NCBI GenBank assembly: GCA_015680685.1
Contig: MNCI01036663.1
Span: 1-64,000, forward strand
DNA: 64,000 bases
Origin: Gnetum montanum
Taxonomy: Eukaryota > Streptophyta > Gnetopsida > Gnetales > Gnetaceae
Direction of reading: 5' to 3'
In this document: positions 53,721-64,000 of the stretch, in pieces
Layout of the letters: the number at the start of each line of letters is the position of its first letter
How positions within the stretch are numbered: position 1 is the stretch's first letter
Translations under genes and position numbers: made by a program
The notes under the pieces: model-generated
Databases searched by the model: none
Seen by the model: the letters and a program-made list of their open reading frames with translations, nothing else
Told to the model about the DNA's origin: nothing

Positions 53721-54394
53721 ATCTTATTCTTCCCGTTTCTAAATATTTATCTTAATTTTTAATTAATTTGAATAAGTATAAATATGGCAACAATGATTTT
53801 TATTCTTTTTATTACTATTATTGTTTAACATTCTTAATAAACTTGAAACTTCATCTACTACATTAATAGTGAATAGCAATAAAAGGTCTAATGTTTTTAT
53901 TAAAACTAATGATCCAAAATTATAAACTCTCTATGCATCAAGAAGGCTAAATAACTTCCCATCAAATTTATTTTAAAAGAAGTATGACTTACTTCGTGTT
54001 AAAGTTGAATGTTGTTTATAAATGCATGATGATGAACTCTATATTGTTAAATTTTAAATCTTATTCTACCTATTTCTAAATATTTATTTTCATTGTTAAT
54101 TAATTTGGATAAGTATAAATATAGTAACAACTAATTTTATTATTCTTATTCCTATTGTTGTATAACATTCTTAATAAACATGAAACCTCATCTACCACAT
54201 CAATAATGAATAGTAAGAAATGTCTAATGTTTTTATTAATACTAATGACCCAAAAGCATAAATTCCTGCATATCGAGAAGACTACAAAACTTAGCATAAA
54301 ATTTCTTTTAAAAGATGTATGACTTACTTCATACTAAATTTGAATGTGGTTTAGAAATATATGATGATGAACTTTGTGCAGTTTTCACTTTCAA
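53721..54394. repeat. 337-bp tandem duplication
   Basis: ATCTTATTCTTCCCGTTTCT at 53721 and ATCTTATTCTACCTATTTCT at 54058 start two units 337 bases apart. They stay alignable to about 54394, for example at the AACATTCTTAATAAAC phrase and at AGTATGACTTACTTC / TGTATGACTTACTTC. Differences are spread and largely transitions. Confidence 0.85.
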
Positions 54395-54708
54395 TCTTGA
54401 AGAACCTATACATTTAGATGAGAAAAAATCTACTATATTAGATTAGACCATTCAATTTGATGATATGATCAAGATAATGATAAAAGGTACAAAAAGATTA
54501 AAGAAAGTAACAAGCAGTAGTGCAAATAGCATATATATCGAATGATAATAAAGTATATACTAATAGTAAAGCTAATAAATAGCAAACACAAGATAATGAT
54601 CACATTAGTGTGGATGAAAAAAAATTTATCTAACATATCTAGTATTTCAATTGTCATCAATAAATTAAGAAGAAGATGTCATTTATGAATCCTTCAGAAT
54701 AATAATCC

Positions 54709-55074
54709 ATGTCTAAAAGGAAATCTTATATCATTCATAATGGCAACATGGAGGTTTCTAAAACCTTACAACCCCACAATCCTACTAGTAAATATTTGTT
54801 TCATGTGCTTCAAAAAGTTGTTCAAACTAATTCCTATATATCTATAAATTTTCTTGATGTTTCATCTCATCTCCCTCTTCCTCCTCTTAATACTACACAT
54901 TTTGTTCATCCTAGTTCTATCTATTTTGCTTCTCATTTTTCCTATTACACCTCATTTTCTATCTACCCTACCTATTATCATCAATCTATCTATCCTAATT
55001 ATTTTCATCAACCATCCCATTGGTCTCATACTAATCTTATTTCTATAGGACCTACATATTCTACTCCTATATGA
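54709..55074 (+). pseudogene. Tyr/His/Pro-rich open frame, possible gag linker
   Basis: A 121-codon frame starting MSKRKSYIIHNGNMEV. Its second half is rich in Tyr, His, Ser and Pro with recurring YPxYxHQ words (residues 86-105). Such low-complexity stretches occur in retroelement Gag. It lies just before a gypsy integrase trace on the same strand. A second frame in the same DNA (54854-55048) is a shadow. No domain is recognised, so coding status is doubtful. Confidence 0.25.
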
Positions 55075-55199
55075 TTAATTCTTTTTTCTTTGAACCCACT
55101 TATGCATTTCTATGATTTTACTAAATAATTAAAAGTCCTTATACTTAAGGTACAAATGGTTGAAGAATAATATAGAAATTAGTAGCTTTACAAGAAAAT

Positions 55200-55620
55200 A
55201 GGAAAAATATCCTTAAATATCATATATAGATGGATAGAAAGAATGGACTAATCAAATATTAGAAGGCATGTTGTAATATTGTGCTTTGCAGTACATAAAT
55301 AGTTGGAATGAGTTATCTTTAGTGGAGTTCACCTATAATAATTATTATTATCCAACTTTGACGGTAGCTTTGTATGAAGCCCTATATAGTAGAACATGTT
55401 AGATGTTGTTGTGTTAGGATGCTATTCAGGATAGATAGTACATTAGTAGTTTAGTATTGATATTGTAATGCAAACTATGAATTTTAAGAATGGAGATAAA
55501 GTATTTTTGATGGTATTCCCATTAAGAGCCCTAATGAGATTAGGAAGAAAAGGAGAGTTAGCTCCTTGCTCTATTGGGCTATTTTAGGTTTTATATAAAT
55601 TTTTATGTTTATTTCTCCTT
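55200..55620 (+). pseudogene. Gypsy integrase C-terminal part (+)
   Basis: The core end appears as SWNELSLVEFTYNNYYYPTL followed by LYEALYSRTC (55300-55400), a highly typical gypsy integrase phrase. After a frame change the C-terminal domain reads FKNGDKVFLMVFPLRALMRL then GRKGELAPCSIGLF (55480-55580). No RT or zinc finger is seen upstream on this strand. The owner element is not identified; H and J are on the other strand. Confidence 0.88.
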
Positions 55621-55794
55621 TATATGTGCTTTGTTTATATGCTGGTATGGTTAGCAATATAATCAAAGTCATAGTTTATGGGTTAAGCATTCAAGGAATT
55701 TAGACCTTTGACCCAAGACTTATTATAAGCTCATGAAACCTTAAGAACCCTAAATAATCTCTTGTTAGTTTAAGAAAGATGGGGTTTTATAGTT

Positions 55795-56040
55795 TATTTT
55801 TGGGAGGATTAAAAAAAGAGACTTATGTTTAATTTTGAAAATTTTTTAAATTCTATTTTTCAGAAAAATTGTATGAGATTAACCCATTAGAATTACTTTG
55901 AATTAAAATTAAAATGAAAAGGGTTAATTTTTTAATTAGAGCTTTCTCTTATATAAGCCTTCATTATCTACCTTATTATTCATAAATTAGGGGATGTGGT
56001 ACTCCTTATTATCTATATAATTCATTCATATAACCAATAT
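55795..56040 (+). repeat. Possible LTR start after the integrase
   Basis: A purine run TTGGGAGGATTAAAAAAAGAG (55799-55819, partly) follows the integrase at a suitable distance, and a TATA-like TTATATAAG lies at 55950-55958. Order and spacing fit PPT plus U3, but no partner LTR was found. Confidence 0.3.
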
Positions 56041-57249
56041 CTATGAGAGCCAAAGATGTTGATTTGTCAAGCAAGACAAAGATCAAGGAATTCATTGAAA
56101 TAACATTACCTTTACATCTAGCCCAGGGTGGTGGTGGTAGTGAAGAGAAGGAGGGAAGGGGGATTTTGGACCTAAAGAAAATGATTAATAATACTTAAAA
56201 TATATAGAGTACATCAAATCATTAAAGAGAAAGTCTAAAGAAAATGCCCAATGGTTTTGGGGATGTCTTTTCAAGTTTTCATCCTTATAACAAATCTTGA
56301 AAAACCTTTCCTATGGTGTAGGTAAAGGATCATGCCTTACGCTTTTTTAGAAGCATGCTCATGGATTTTCACTTCTTACTAAAGGATTTCTAGTAAAGAG
56401 GAGAGAAAAAATTTTTACCCTAACATCTAGATTTTCATAGTAGTGTAAGTAATTAATTAGGCCTTTTTCATGTTTCTTGTCTTGACTTTACTAATTTTTT
56501 TTATTTTTTATAAATCTAATTAAGGTTTCTAGGTTAGTCTATCATAGCAAAGATCCTAACATCTAATGAAAGGTTTTCATCAATCAATTTTAAGAGATAG
56601 GAAATTTACTATAAATTCTCCTATTAATCTAATTTAGTTCTTAGCCATTCTTATGAGGGTAGACTAGGATGGGGGTAGGATGTTAGATAATAAAAAATAT
56701 TAATAATGAAGAAACAAAATTTAAAGTACATTACAAGCTTGACACTAAGTAGACATCATAAAAAATATGGAAAGAGAAAAGATTTTTGATTTTAGGAATG
56801 TCTACCCAGGTATACAATATTATAATTAATAATTTAAAAAATAAATGAAGAAAATTAATTATTAGTAGGGAAGAATGTCCCAATCCTAACAAAAATTCGC
56901 ATCACTTTTCAATATCTATGCTTGAACTTAAGATAGCAAAAGGATTCAAGATATAGAGCTATAACTTAATACCAATGTTCGTATCTAAAAAGAAGTGGTA
57001 GCACTTATGGAAGACCTTCACCTTGTCACTTTTTATTATTCTTACATCAATAATATTTACTAACTATATCTTCCTTATTGAAACTAGTTTTAATCTTTAA
57101 ATTAATAGTATTGTTGTCAAATAAGAAAAAACTTATGTTATGAGCTATTTGTCTAGCCTACTTAATAATTCCTCTCATAATAGTAAAAATATACATAGGA
57201 AATTCTATCTTCTCTAGATTAATTATTTTCATTTGATCATTCTTATCTA
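56041..57249. other. Unassigned DNA
   Basis: A 35-codon start-like frame MRAKDVDLSSKTKIKEF at 56041 with a Gly/Glu-rich part (GGGGSEEKEGRG) has no family match. The rest is AT-rich. The G-rich strand at 56130-56162 is purine-biased. Confidence 0.4.
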
Positions 57250-58050
57250 TGATATTAACTTGATTTTTCATATCTTTCACTTCATATTATTTTTTTATCT
57301 TTAACTTCAACATGTTTTTTTAAGAATCCTTTTTCTTCAGTAGTAAAGGATAAGCATTTAATAATTTTTTTTTCAGAATGGTAAAATTTAAAGGAATTAA
57401 GAAGATTATAATATATAATTATCTAAATAGAAGTCTTTCCTTTGAGTTATAATACGAATTCCTTTTTATGAGTGAGAATATTAATTTTAACAAAGAAACA
57501 TTTATGAAAATCAAAATTTATAGAAGTAGACTTCATATGTTTAATAGGATCGAGCAGATCAACAATTAATTACTCAGGTTTTTGAAAAATCAATGGAAGA
57601 TTATATAACTAGACAAAACATGGAACTTTATCATATTCTTTAAATTGGACATCAAAATCTAGGGCCCAATTACAAATGAATAACACTACATGCTTATGTA
57701 TAAAATACCTTATATCTACAATATGTTGCATCATCAAAGCATTACCTAACTCAATAAGTAGAAAAAAAGTACAAATAATACCTATAATGAAGAACTTTAA
57801 TACCTAGAATGAAGGACTTTGATGTCATATTTTTCCATCACATCATTTAACTATAAAATAAAACTTTGATCTTGAGGCAAGTAAACCAAAATTTGAATAA
57901 GCACATATTGTGATGAAAGATCAGCAACTAATGACTCATAGATATTTTTCAGGAGAACAAAATTAGGTGTTTTAGTTGCATCAACTTCATTAGAAGAAGG
58001 TGTCACACCTTTTTTCTTCCAACTTGTAAATTTGCATTTTAAGAATTAAT
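57250..58050 (-). pseudogene. Possible LINE ORF1 with DUF4283-like domain (minus strand)
   Basis: Minus-strand frames read HKHVVLFICNWALDFDVQFK followed by EYDKVPCFVWLYNLPLIFQK-like coding with a stop at the Trp (about 57690-57590), then a Cys/Val/Lys/Ile stretch and a basic end. The order, a Trp plus FD phrase then an xxWxxLYNLP phrase, is that of DUF4283 in plant L1 LINE ORF1 and related proteins, which bind nucleic acid. No CCHC knuckle or endonuclease/RT was found near, so the owner is uncertain. Upstream the frame starts KKGVTPSSNEVDATKTPNFV near 58015. Confidence 0.4.
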
Positions 58051-59330
58051 AGAAATTTTTGCATTGATAAAAGAAGTAGAAATTTCAACATTAGTTAGAG
58101 AAGTTGAGAGTAATACAGAATTTCCATCTAGATAAATTAGATATACTAGAAAAAATTTAAAGAGAGAAAAATAATATCTACCAAAAAAATTAATTCATTA
58201 AAGAAATATTAGATCCATCATAAGCATTTGAGCACTTTTATGAATATTTTTTCTAATGCTATTACAAATGAATTATCTATGAAGAAGTTTATTACATCAA
58301 AAGTTAAATATTAGCATTAAGCTCATTGCCTTATTAGACAAGAGGTTTTTGGTTTAAGTTACACTTGAGACATCATCATATTTATGTATAAAATATAGCT
58401 AAGTCAAATGGTAATATGGATAATGAAAAGAGACTTAAGATTTTGGTTTCACAAGTGTCAGGTTACAAGTTTGGACTACCAATGGGCTCAATTATATTTT
58501 CTTTTAAATAAAAATTAGTAAAAATAGAAAAATTCTAAAAAAATTTCTTGATGAATGTAAATTGAAGAGTCAGGCATAATATAATATAATACTTCTTGAA
58601 GTAGAGATAATGCCATTAGAGGCTAAATTTATTTGTTAGGCTAAAGTTATTTGTTAGTTTATAAATTACAGTCATAATATTTTTGCATATTTATTAAATA
58701 AATATTCTAAAAAATTAATGGTGGAAACCTATGATAAATTTTGGTTTCATGAGGATGTTTTACAACTTAATAAATAGAATCTTCAAGAGTACATTCTCTA
58801 TTATAATTCTAACCAAGTTCGTAATTTGGTAAAATAATTAGTATTTTAAAATATTTAGGAAAATATAAAAGGAAAAAAAATTTCTATTTAAATAGTATCT
58901 AGGGAGCCCTTAATTCAAAGAAAAACTATTTATCTACTACTATTCCTTATCAATTATGATCCATAATTAGTAAAACATGAATGGGATCTCATCATATAAA
59001 AGTTAAAATAAGTATCTGGCTAAAAATTCCTAAGGAGGAATGGATATGATGATTGTACAAAACAAATAACATTAAAGTTGAATACCATTTTTTTTGCAAT
59101 GTCCTAAATTCAAGCACATTAAACATATATGAGATATTATAGTTGTAATTTTGTTTGATGTGTTTTAAATGTTAGGAAGAATAATTGGTAATTTTCTTAA
59201 TCATGTTTTCAAAACTCATAGCATATATATTTATATTATTTAATAGATCTAGAAGGTATATATATGTAATAAAATTCTAGTTTTAGTTTTAGTTTTATTA
59301 TTTTTTAATGTCATGAAATTTAAAATTTGG
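58051..59330. other. Unassigned AT-rich DNA
   Basis: No legible coding. A tRNA-like string near 58391-58465 (TAGCTAAGTCAAATGG, then CAAGTTTGGAC) is too weak to call. Poly-A rich stretches at 58500-58550 and 58860-58890. Confidence 0.4.
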
Positions 59331-59339
59331 ACATGTATA

Positions 59340-60250
59340 GTATTTTCTATGCTTCATCAGAATCATGATTCCTCCAATTTTTTTTGCAAATTGAACATTT
59401 TATATTTTCATTTAGGGTTCTAAATCATGTTCCAACATATGCATCTATCCCTATTTCAATGTATGCATCTACCTAATGTAACATAGCTTCTTAAAAAGCT
59501 TTGCAAACTTTCATGTAATATTTCTTTACACTTTTATCTACTTGTCTTACATATCTTAACCTTTGTATAGCCTCTTGTCTATAATAAGAGTTTTCCAAAC
59601 TTTACTTTAACATATATTGCATGAGAGACCAATCTTTGATAAGAGTGCCATTACATACCATATAAGAATGATTTTCTTTCTCCTACCATACAAGTTTTGT
59701 ACCTTCAAAATTTATCTCACCATATGACACCTTTTGATAATCTTCTACATCTTCAAGCTCATAATTTTTGTTGATCATCCTAAGCCAAGAGAGAAAATAT
59801 TTAGTACCTTCCATTCCATTAAAGGATTTAACTTCAAAATCAGGTATTTTTGAAGAATTTTTACAAGTTGTAGTAAGAGTAAGTTCAATTTCTTCATCTT
59901 GATTCCTTTGAGGTCTGGAAGAAAGTTCATTCTTTTCTTTTTTTGGAAAAATGAATCCTTGAGACTTATTCTCAACACTTGGATAATGAAGAGGCTAATC
60001 ACCTTGCTTTTCATTCTCTCCAAATTTCTTATTTTCAAAAGGAAGATTATCTTCAAGAGACACATGGAGGAATGTCATGGAAAAGCTCTTTATGAAGAAT
60101 CACTTGAATTATTTCCTTACGTACATGCCTTTGGTGAAGAAGCATGTCCTTTTTTCTCTTCTAACTTTTTATGTTTCTCAAGAATGAACTTGAGAGAATT
60201 TCTCATGTTATTCATGTCTTTATTCATCTTCAACTATTTTCTTCTTTGAA
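59340..60250 (-). pseudogene. Gypsy J gag (minus strand)
   Basis: From about 60230 down: a basic-acidic N-terminus (EKHKKLEEKKDMLLHQRHVR), then KNSSKIPDFEVKSFNGMEG, TKYFLSWLRMINKNYELEDV, EDYQKVSYGEINFEGTKLVW, followed by the QRLRYVRQVDKSVKKYYMKV phrase and VDAYIEIGIDAYV (59870-59450). This is the Retrotrans_gag capsid pattern (a WL-type helix, LxGxAxxW, then VxxYxxxF). It is interrupted by only a few stops over 250 residues. No zinc knuckle or protease follows; the trace ends near 59340. It lies 340 bases from the primer site of the same element. Confidence 0.8.
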
Positions 60251-60590
60251 TCAATGATGAAATTGAACTAAAAAGATAAATTCTACAAAGAAATGTAAAA
60301 TATCAAAATATTGCAAAGTAATGAAACAAAGATTACTTAAATCTTAGTACAAATGAGTCTAATATATTTAAATATTATCAATTATAAACCAATGGATATC
60401 CAATTCTATAATTATATTCCCAATATTTAAAAATATGATCAACTTTTGGATCAAAGGATTTTTCCAAACCCTAAGAAGAGTAGAAAAGATAAAAATTAAG
60501 AATTTAAACAAAACTTGAAGAAATGAAAATGATTCATTATAATTGAGGTTATAATTCTCCACTTGAATTAAATTATCTTTAAAGCTAAAT

Positions 60591-60601
60591 CTTTGATACC
60601 A
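60591..60601 (-). other. Gypsy J primer binding site
   Basis: On the minus strand TGGTATCAAAG directly follows the LTR end; it differs from TGGTATCAGAG by one G-to-A change. Initiator-Met type. Confidence 0.75.
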
Positions 60602-61152
60602 ATATTATCAGGATCTCTCTTAGATTCCAAAATTCAAGCTCTCTCAAACCAAAACAAAGCCAAATTTGAACAAGAAAGAAAAGATAAAAGTTTATTTGTA
60701 CTAAAGAAAAAATAAGTACAATTACACAGGAAGCACACAAGAAGCACACAAATCCCTAGAGTAGATAAGTAATTCAATTAAGTTATCACTCTACACATAA
60801 AGCAAAAAAACCCACTCACAAATACTTAAAGAGAACTCATAAGTCTCTTAAGGATGATGGCTAAACAATTAATATCTTAACTTTGTCCTCATAATCACTC
60901 TACATCCATACAATCTCTTCTTTCTCTCTGGCCTAAACTTAGGCCTTTGATGCTTATTTATACTTTTTTCCATAATCTTTCATCTTCTCTGGACATCTTA
61001 ATTATACTTTTATGTCCATTGGAATCCTCACACAACACATCTTGTCAACAAAAAAGATTAAAAACATTTAAACTAAGAAAATCCAAAGTTCCATCCTATA
61101 GGAATTTATCTGTGGATCCTCTTGGTGTTTGGTTCTCAAGAGGTTTGTAACA
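60602..61152 (-). repeat. Gypsy J 5' LTR (minus strand)
   Basis: On the minus strand it starts TGTTACAAACCTC at 61152 and ends GATAATA just before the primer site (TAACA changed to TAATA), about 550 bp. GTATAAATAAGC near 60963-60952 is a good TATA box. There is no second copy in the window. Confidence 0.7.
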
Positions 61153-61229
61153 AAATACAAGCATTAAAAATATAGCCCACCATATCTATTAATGAAGAGT
61201 GGTACCTTAAAAAGATGTATCTCTTCTTG

Positions 61230-63700
61230 AACAACCACCAAGAAGATGTAACTATCAAAATCTAGGATTTTACCATTTCTTATTCAATAGAGACCATGAC
61301 ATAGGCTCTAGGGCTTCCAGATGTGAGAAGAAAACTCAAAAAAATATTTACACAATCTGAAGTTAAGAACAAAAGGGAGTGGATTCAAAGGTATTATGAA
61401 CTTGATTGCAAAAGGTACTTTGTACTTACCTAGATTTAGAAAATCTATTTTAAGATTGTAACATACCATTTGAAACCTATAATATGCATAAGCAAAATAA
61501 TATCCTTCTCCATGAGGGCTCGTACTCCACTTAGTAGGAAATTTCTAGTCAACCTACTTGAGCTCATCTTTTTTGAGATTAATAAATACTTCAAGGAAAA
61601 TGAGAAGGATAAAAATACACTCCTCTTTCCATGTCATACTATAAATTTATGTAGAAGTAAATGGATTACTTTCTACTTCAACAACATTCTTTAAAATTCC
61701 AACACAACATCTTTATAGGAGATGATGAAAGACAAGCCACCCATAAGGCTCTAAGAGGAAACACCACCTTTGCTAACTAAGGAGGCACTAGATACTAGAG
61801 CTAAAATTTATGATTTGAGATCATCATAGTAATTGTAAGGTTGAGGATCCATAAATTGGCATCCTATTGTGAACAACTTGAATGAAGTTTCTTGAACTAT
61901 AAGCTAGTAGCATGATAATTGTTCAAATTTATTCTCCACATGAAGAATCCAAGCCACTGGTCTAGTGAACCCTACTATACAGGTAGCTATAGTATCCCTT
62001 CCATCTAAATAAATACCAAAATGTTTGGGTAATGCTATATTTTTCTCTATGATGCTAGAAGATGGGAATTGAGTCATAGTGGTAATTATGCCATATAAAG
62101 AGCAAGAGATAGTTGTGGAGGTGGCAGCAAATAGAATTATATTAACACTAAAGTTTCTTGCATTATCTATACTAGATTTTAGTACAATGGTAGATATCCA
62201 AATTTCTACAGGAATTAGATCAAAGGGTATGAGTGTAGCCTAGCATGAGGAAGTGCTAGAAAGACTTGTGAACACTAGGCCATTAATTTTACAATTATTT
62301 GATATTTCAAAACACATAACATCAACCTAGTCTATAGTAATCAAGATAAGGAGCAAGCTCATGATTGAAAAATTGTAACTTCAGAAAGTTATATCACTTA
62401 ATTAATAAGTGAAGATTGAAGTTTTCCAATTGAGAGATCACTTATATAATCATGCTCTTCACTAACCTAGCTTGATCAAATATGAGGTCTTTCAGAAACT
62501 CAAGGCTAAATAATAACAAGTTAGAATAGAAAGGGAGAAGGTAACCTAGGATTCATCCTTCACAAGTTAGTGCTTACTAAAGTGAATAAGGACCTTGTCC
62601 TAGTATGCAAAAAAAACAAGAATTTAGCAAAAGAAAATAGAAGACTATTCACAATAGAGAAACAAATAGAATAACTAGAAGAATTCCTTAAGAATCAACA
62701 AGAAAAATTGGTGAGACTAAACAAAAATATGTGGAGATTGAAAATAGAAAATAGAAATATCTTAATGAAGGAGGTATGAACAATTAGACAAAGATTGATA
62801 ATCAACATCTTTGCCTAGAAAATTGAAGCTCTAAAATATAAAAATTTTTAAAATCATCATATAGAAAAGGTAGGAATGCAAAAGGAAATCAATAAGAAAG
62901 AAACAAAATTGATCATTTATAAAATGAAAGAAGCCCTCTAGTAACTCGAAGGTGATGCATGGTAGCCTATCTTTGATGAACTAAATGCATACAATAAATA
63001 GAAATCTACATGAAGGAGTTGCAAATTGAAGAGATAAATGAATATATGAAGTTATCTAATCTTTTGTATGCCAATATTATTATGTTCACTCCTAGGAGGA
63101 TAAGATTAGAATTGGTGAATCAAGTTTCCAGCTCATACTTATTGCATGAGAAAAAATAAAAGTTTCACAAGGAGGCATGACAAAAATGAGAAATAGCTAG
63201 TGTAGAGCAAGAATTCCTTAAGGAAAAATTTGAAGATAACATAACTATAGCCAAAAAAACTTGGCCAAAAGGATGGACAACTACTAAGCACTACAAAACA
63301 TGGTGAATTTGTTTGACATTAAATAAAAAAAAAATCTACTTGGTTTGTTAATGCTGATGAGATGTCGTTTACTTTATATTGTCCTTAGGAAGTTCCTATA
63401 GTTGTTGCTCTAGGTAAATTAGCTTGGATCATCAATAATCATAAGATGAAGGAAGCAAACATGAGAGTCTTGATAGATACATTCAAACTAAAATCAATAG
63501 TAACATTAGCAAGATAGCTACATCCCACATTGAGGAATGAGAAGCCTTCACAAGAACCGCCATTATGTGCATCACTTAAGGCATATGCATCAATTCATTT
63601 TTTATACATATATGTATTACCATTTTTGTAATGTATTCAATTTTGGTATGAGTCAAAGATTGTAAACACTTGGCTAAATTTTGTAATGTGGCACACAAGT
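61230..63700 (+). pseudogene. Accessory ORF X, copy 2
   Basis: Homologous to 41341-44060. Visible parts: ALGLPDVRRKLKKIFTQSEV then KNKREWIQRYYELDCKRYFV (61310-61430); YFKIVTYHLKPIICISKII followed by SRKFLVNLLELIFFEINKYF (61445-61600); QEIVVEVAANRIILTLKFLA (62105-62165); HITST and a row of helices with Lys, Glu, Ile and Asn (62300-63300) that look like coiled coils. No enzymatic motif is seen. As in copy 1, a PPT and LTR follow, so the ORF belongs to the element and is transcribed in the same direction. Function unknown. Confidence 0.55.
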
Positions 63701-63766
63701 TAATTAGTTACTCATAATATTTTGTAAATAACTTGATCCCAATTTTCTTGACTTGAGAACAAGTTC

Positions 63767-64000
63767 TCAATTAGTCATGGAGGTATGATTAATCTTATTT
63801 TTAATAGGTTGCATCAATGAAACAACATCAACACATTAGCATAAATACATGATCTACTTCATCAATGTAATAACATTGACATAGGTGTAATAAATATCTA
63901 TATAAATATCTGCACCCACCATATTTATGACATCATTTGATTGGTAGTGTAGCAAAACTCTATCAGATTGTTCCTCTAGAAGCTAGAATTTATCATTAAG
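63767..64000 (+). repeat. X2 polypurine tract and start of LTR
   Basis: TTAGTCATGGAGGTATGA (63768-63784) corresponds to the PPT of X1 and G2, with G-to-A and G-to-C changes. The LTR starts TGATTAATC near 63785. Repeated words AACATCAAC, CATCAATGT and CATTGACAT lie at 63810-63880, and a TATA box CTATATAAATA at 63898-63908. It continues past the window end. Confidence 0.6.

Noticed and set aside
56130-56162. G-quadruplex candidate
   Set aside because: Mostly GG steps with uneven spacing; only one or two runs of three or more G, so a stable quadruplex is unlikely.
58391-58465. Pol III type SINE head
   Set aside because: Only a partial A box and a poor B box; not enough to separate it from AT-rich background.
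59775-60065. 96-codon minus-strand open frame
   Set aside because: It is out of frame with the gag trace of element J, whose capsid motifs lie in another frame of the same strand.
1-64000. CRISPR arrays, bacterial operons, phage or plasmid features
   Set aside because: No regularly spaced repeats with unique spacers, no Shine-Dalgarno-led gene strings; all coding traces are plant retroelements.

Overview
The window looks like intergenic DNA from a large, repeat-choked plant nuclear genome. A gymnosperm, most likely a conifer, is my inference: I see no intact host gene, more than ten LTR retrotransposons of different ages lie nested and joined end to end, and most are so decayed that they survive only as coding traces with stops every few dozen codons. 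The decay is dominated by transitions. CpG is nearly absent from old parts, and Gln or Trp codons have often become stops. The only CpG-retaining stretches are the youngest element and its flank (1-2560) and a short possibly genic piece at 45.5-45.8 kb.

Layout. 1-2305: 3' part of a young Tnt1-like Ty1/copia element (A1) with its 3' LTR. 4.1-8.4 kb: two Ty3/gypsy remnants in opposite orientation, D (+; LTR, PBS, gag, protease) and E (-; integrase, PPT, LTR), sharing part of their U3. 8.4-13.6 kb: the 3' tip and LTR of a second Tnt1-like copy (A2), fused to a nearly full-length but dead copia element B. 14-15.4 kb: a tRNA-like SINE head, a duplicated LINE/SINE tail and short tandem repeats. 16.1-18.4 kb: a gypsy gag remnant (G1) plus a noncoding 3' block. 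19.2-22.2 kb: a copia on the minus strand (C). 22.2-29.1 kb: an inverted pair of related LTRs, then a Tat/Athila-type gypsy (G2) with gag but no pol. 29.1-40.7 kb: pol of a related gypsy (G3), split by a Sirevirus-like element (31426-38232) that has gag and a plant-transposon-domain ORF but no recognisable pol. 41.3-45.1 kb and 61.2-64 kb: two copies of a long accessory ORF (X), each followed by a PPT and an LTR related to that of G2. 45.5-54.4 kb: a possible host exon, a 368-bp tandem repeat, an RTE-like tail, a minus-strand gypsy reverse transcriptase with LTR (H), SINE-like traces and a 337-bp duplication. 55-61.2 kb: gypsy integrase (+), a possible LINE ORF1 with a DUF4283-like domain (-), and gag, PBS and LTR of another gypsy (J, -).

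Within each element the genes would have formed one replication cassette: LTR promoter, tRNA primer site, Gag, protease, integrase, RT-RNase H, polypurine tract, LTR. None can encode a full working set now. The most informative parts are regulatory and accessory: short motif arrays in several U3 regions, a promoter-like copy of one such array in front of an internal ORF, and the X accessory ORF. All calls are by eye from translation and repeat comparison; no database search was run.
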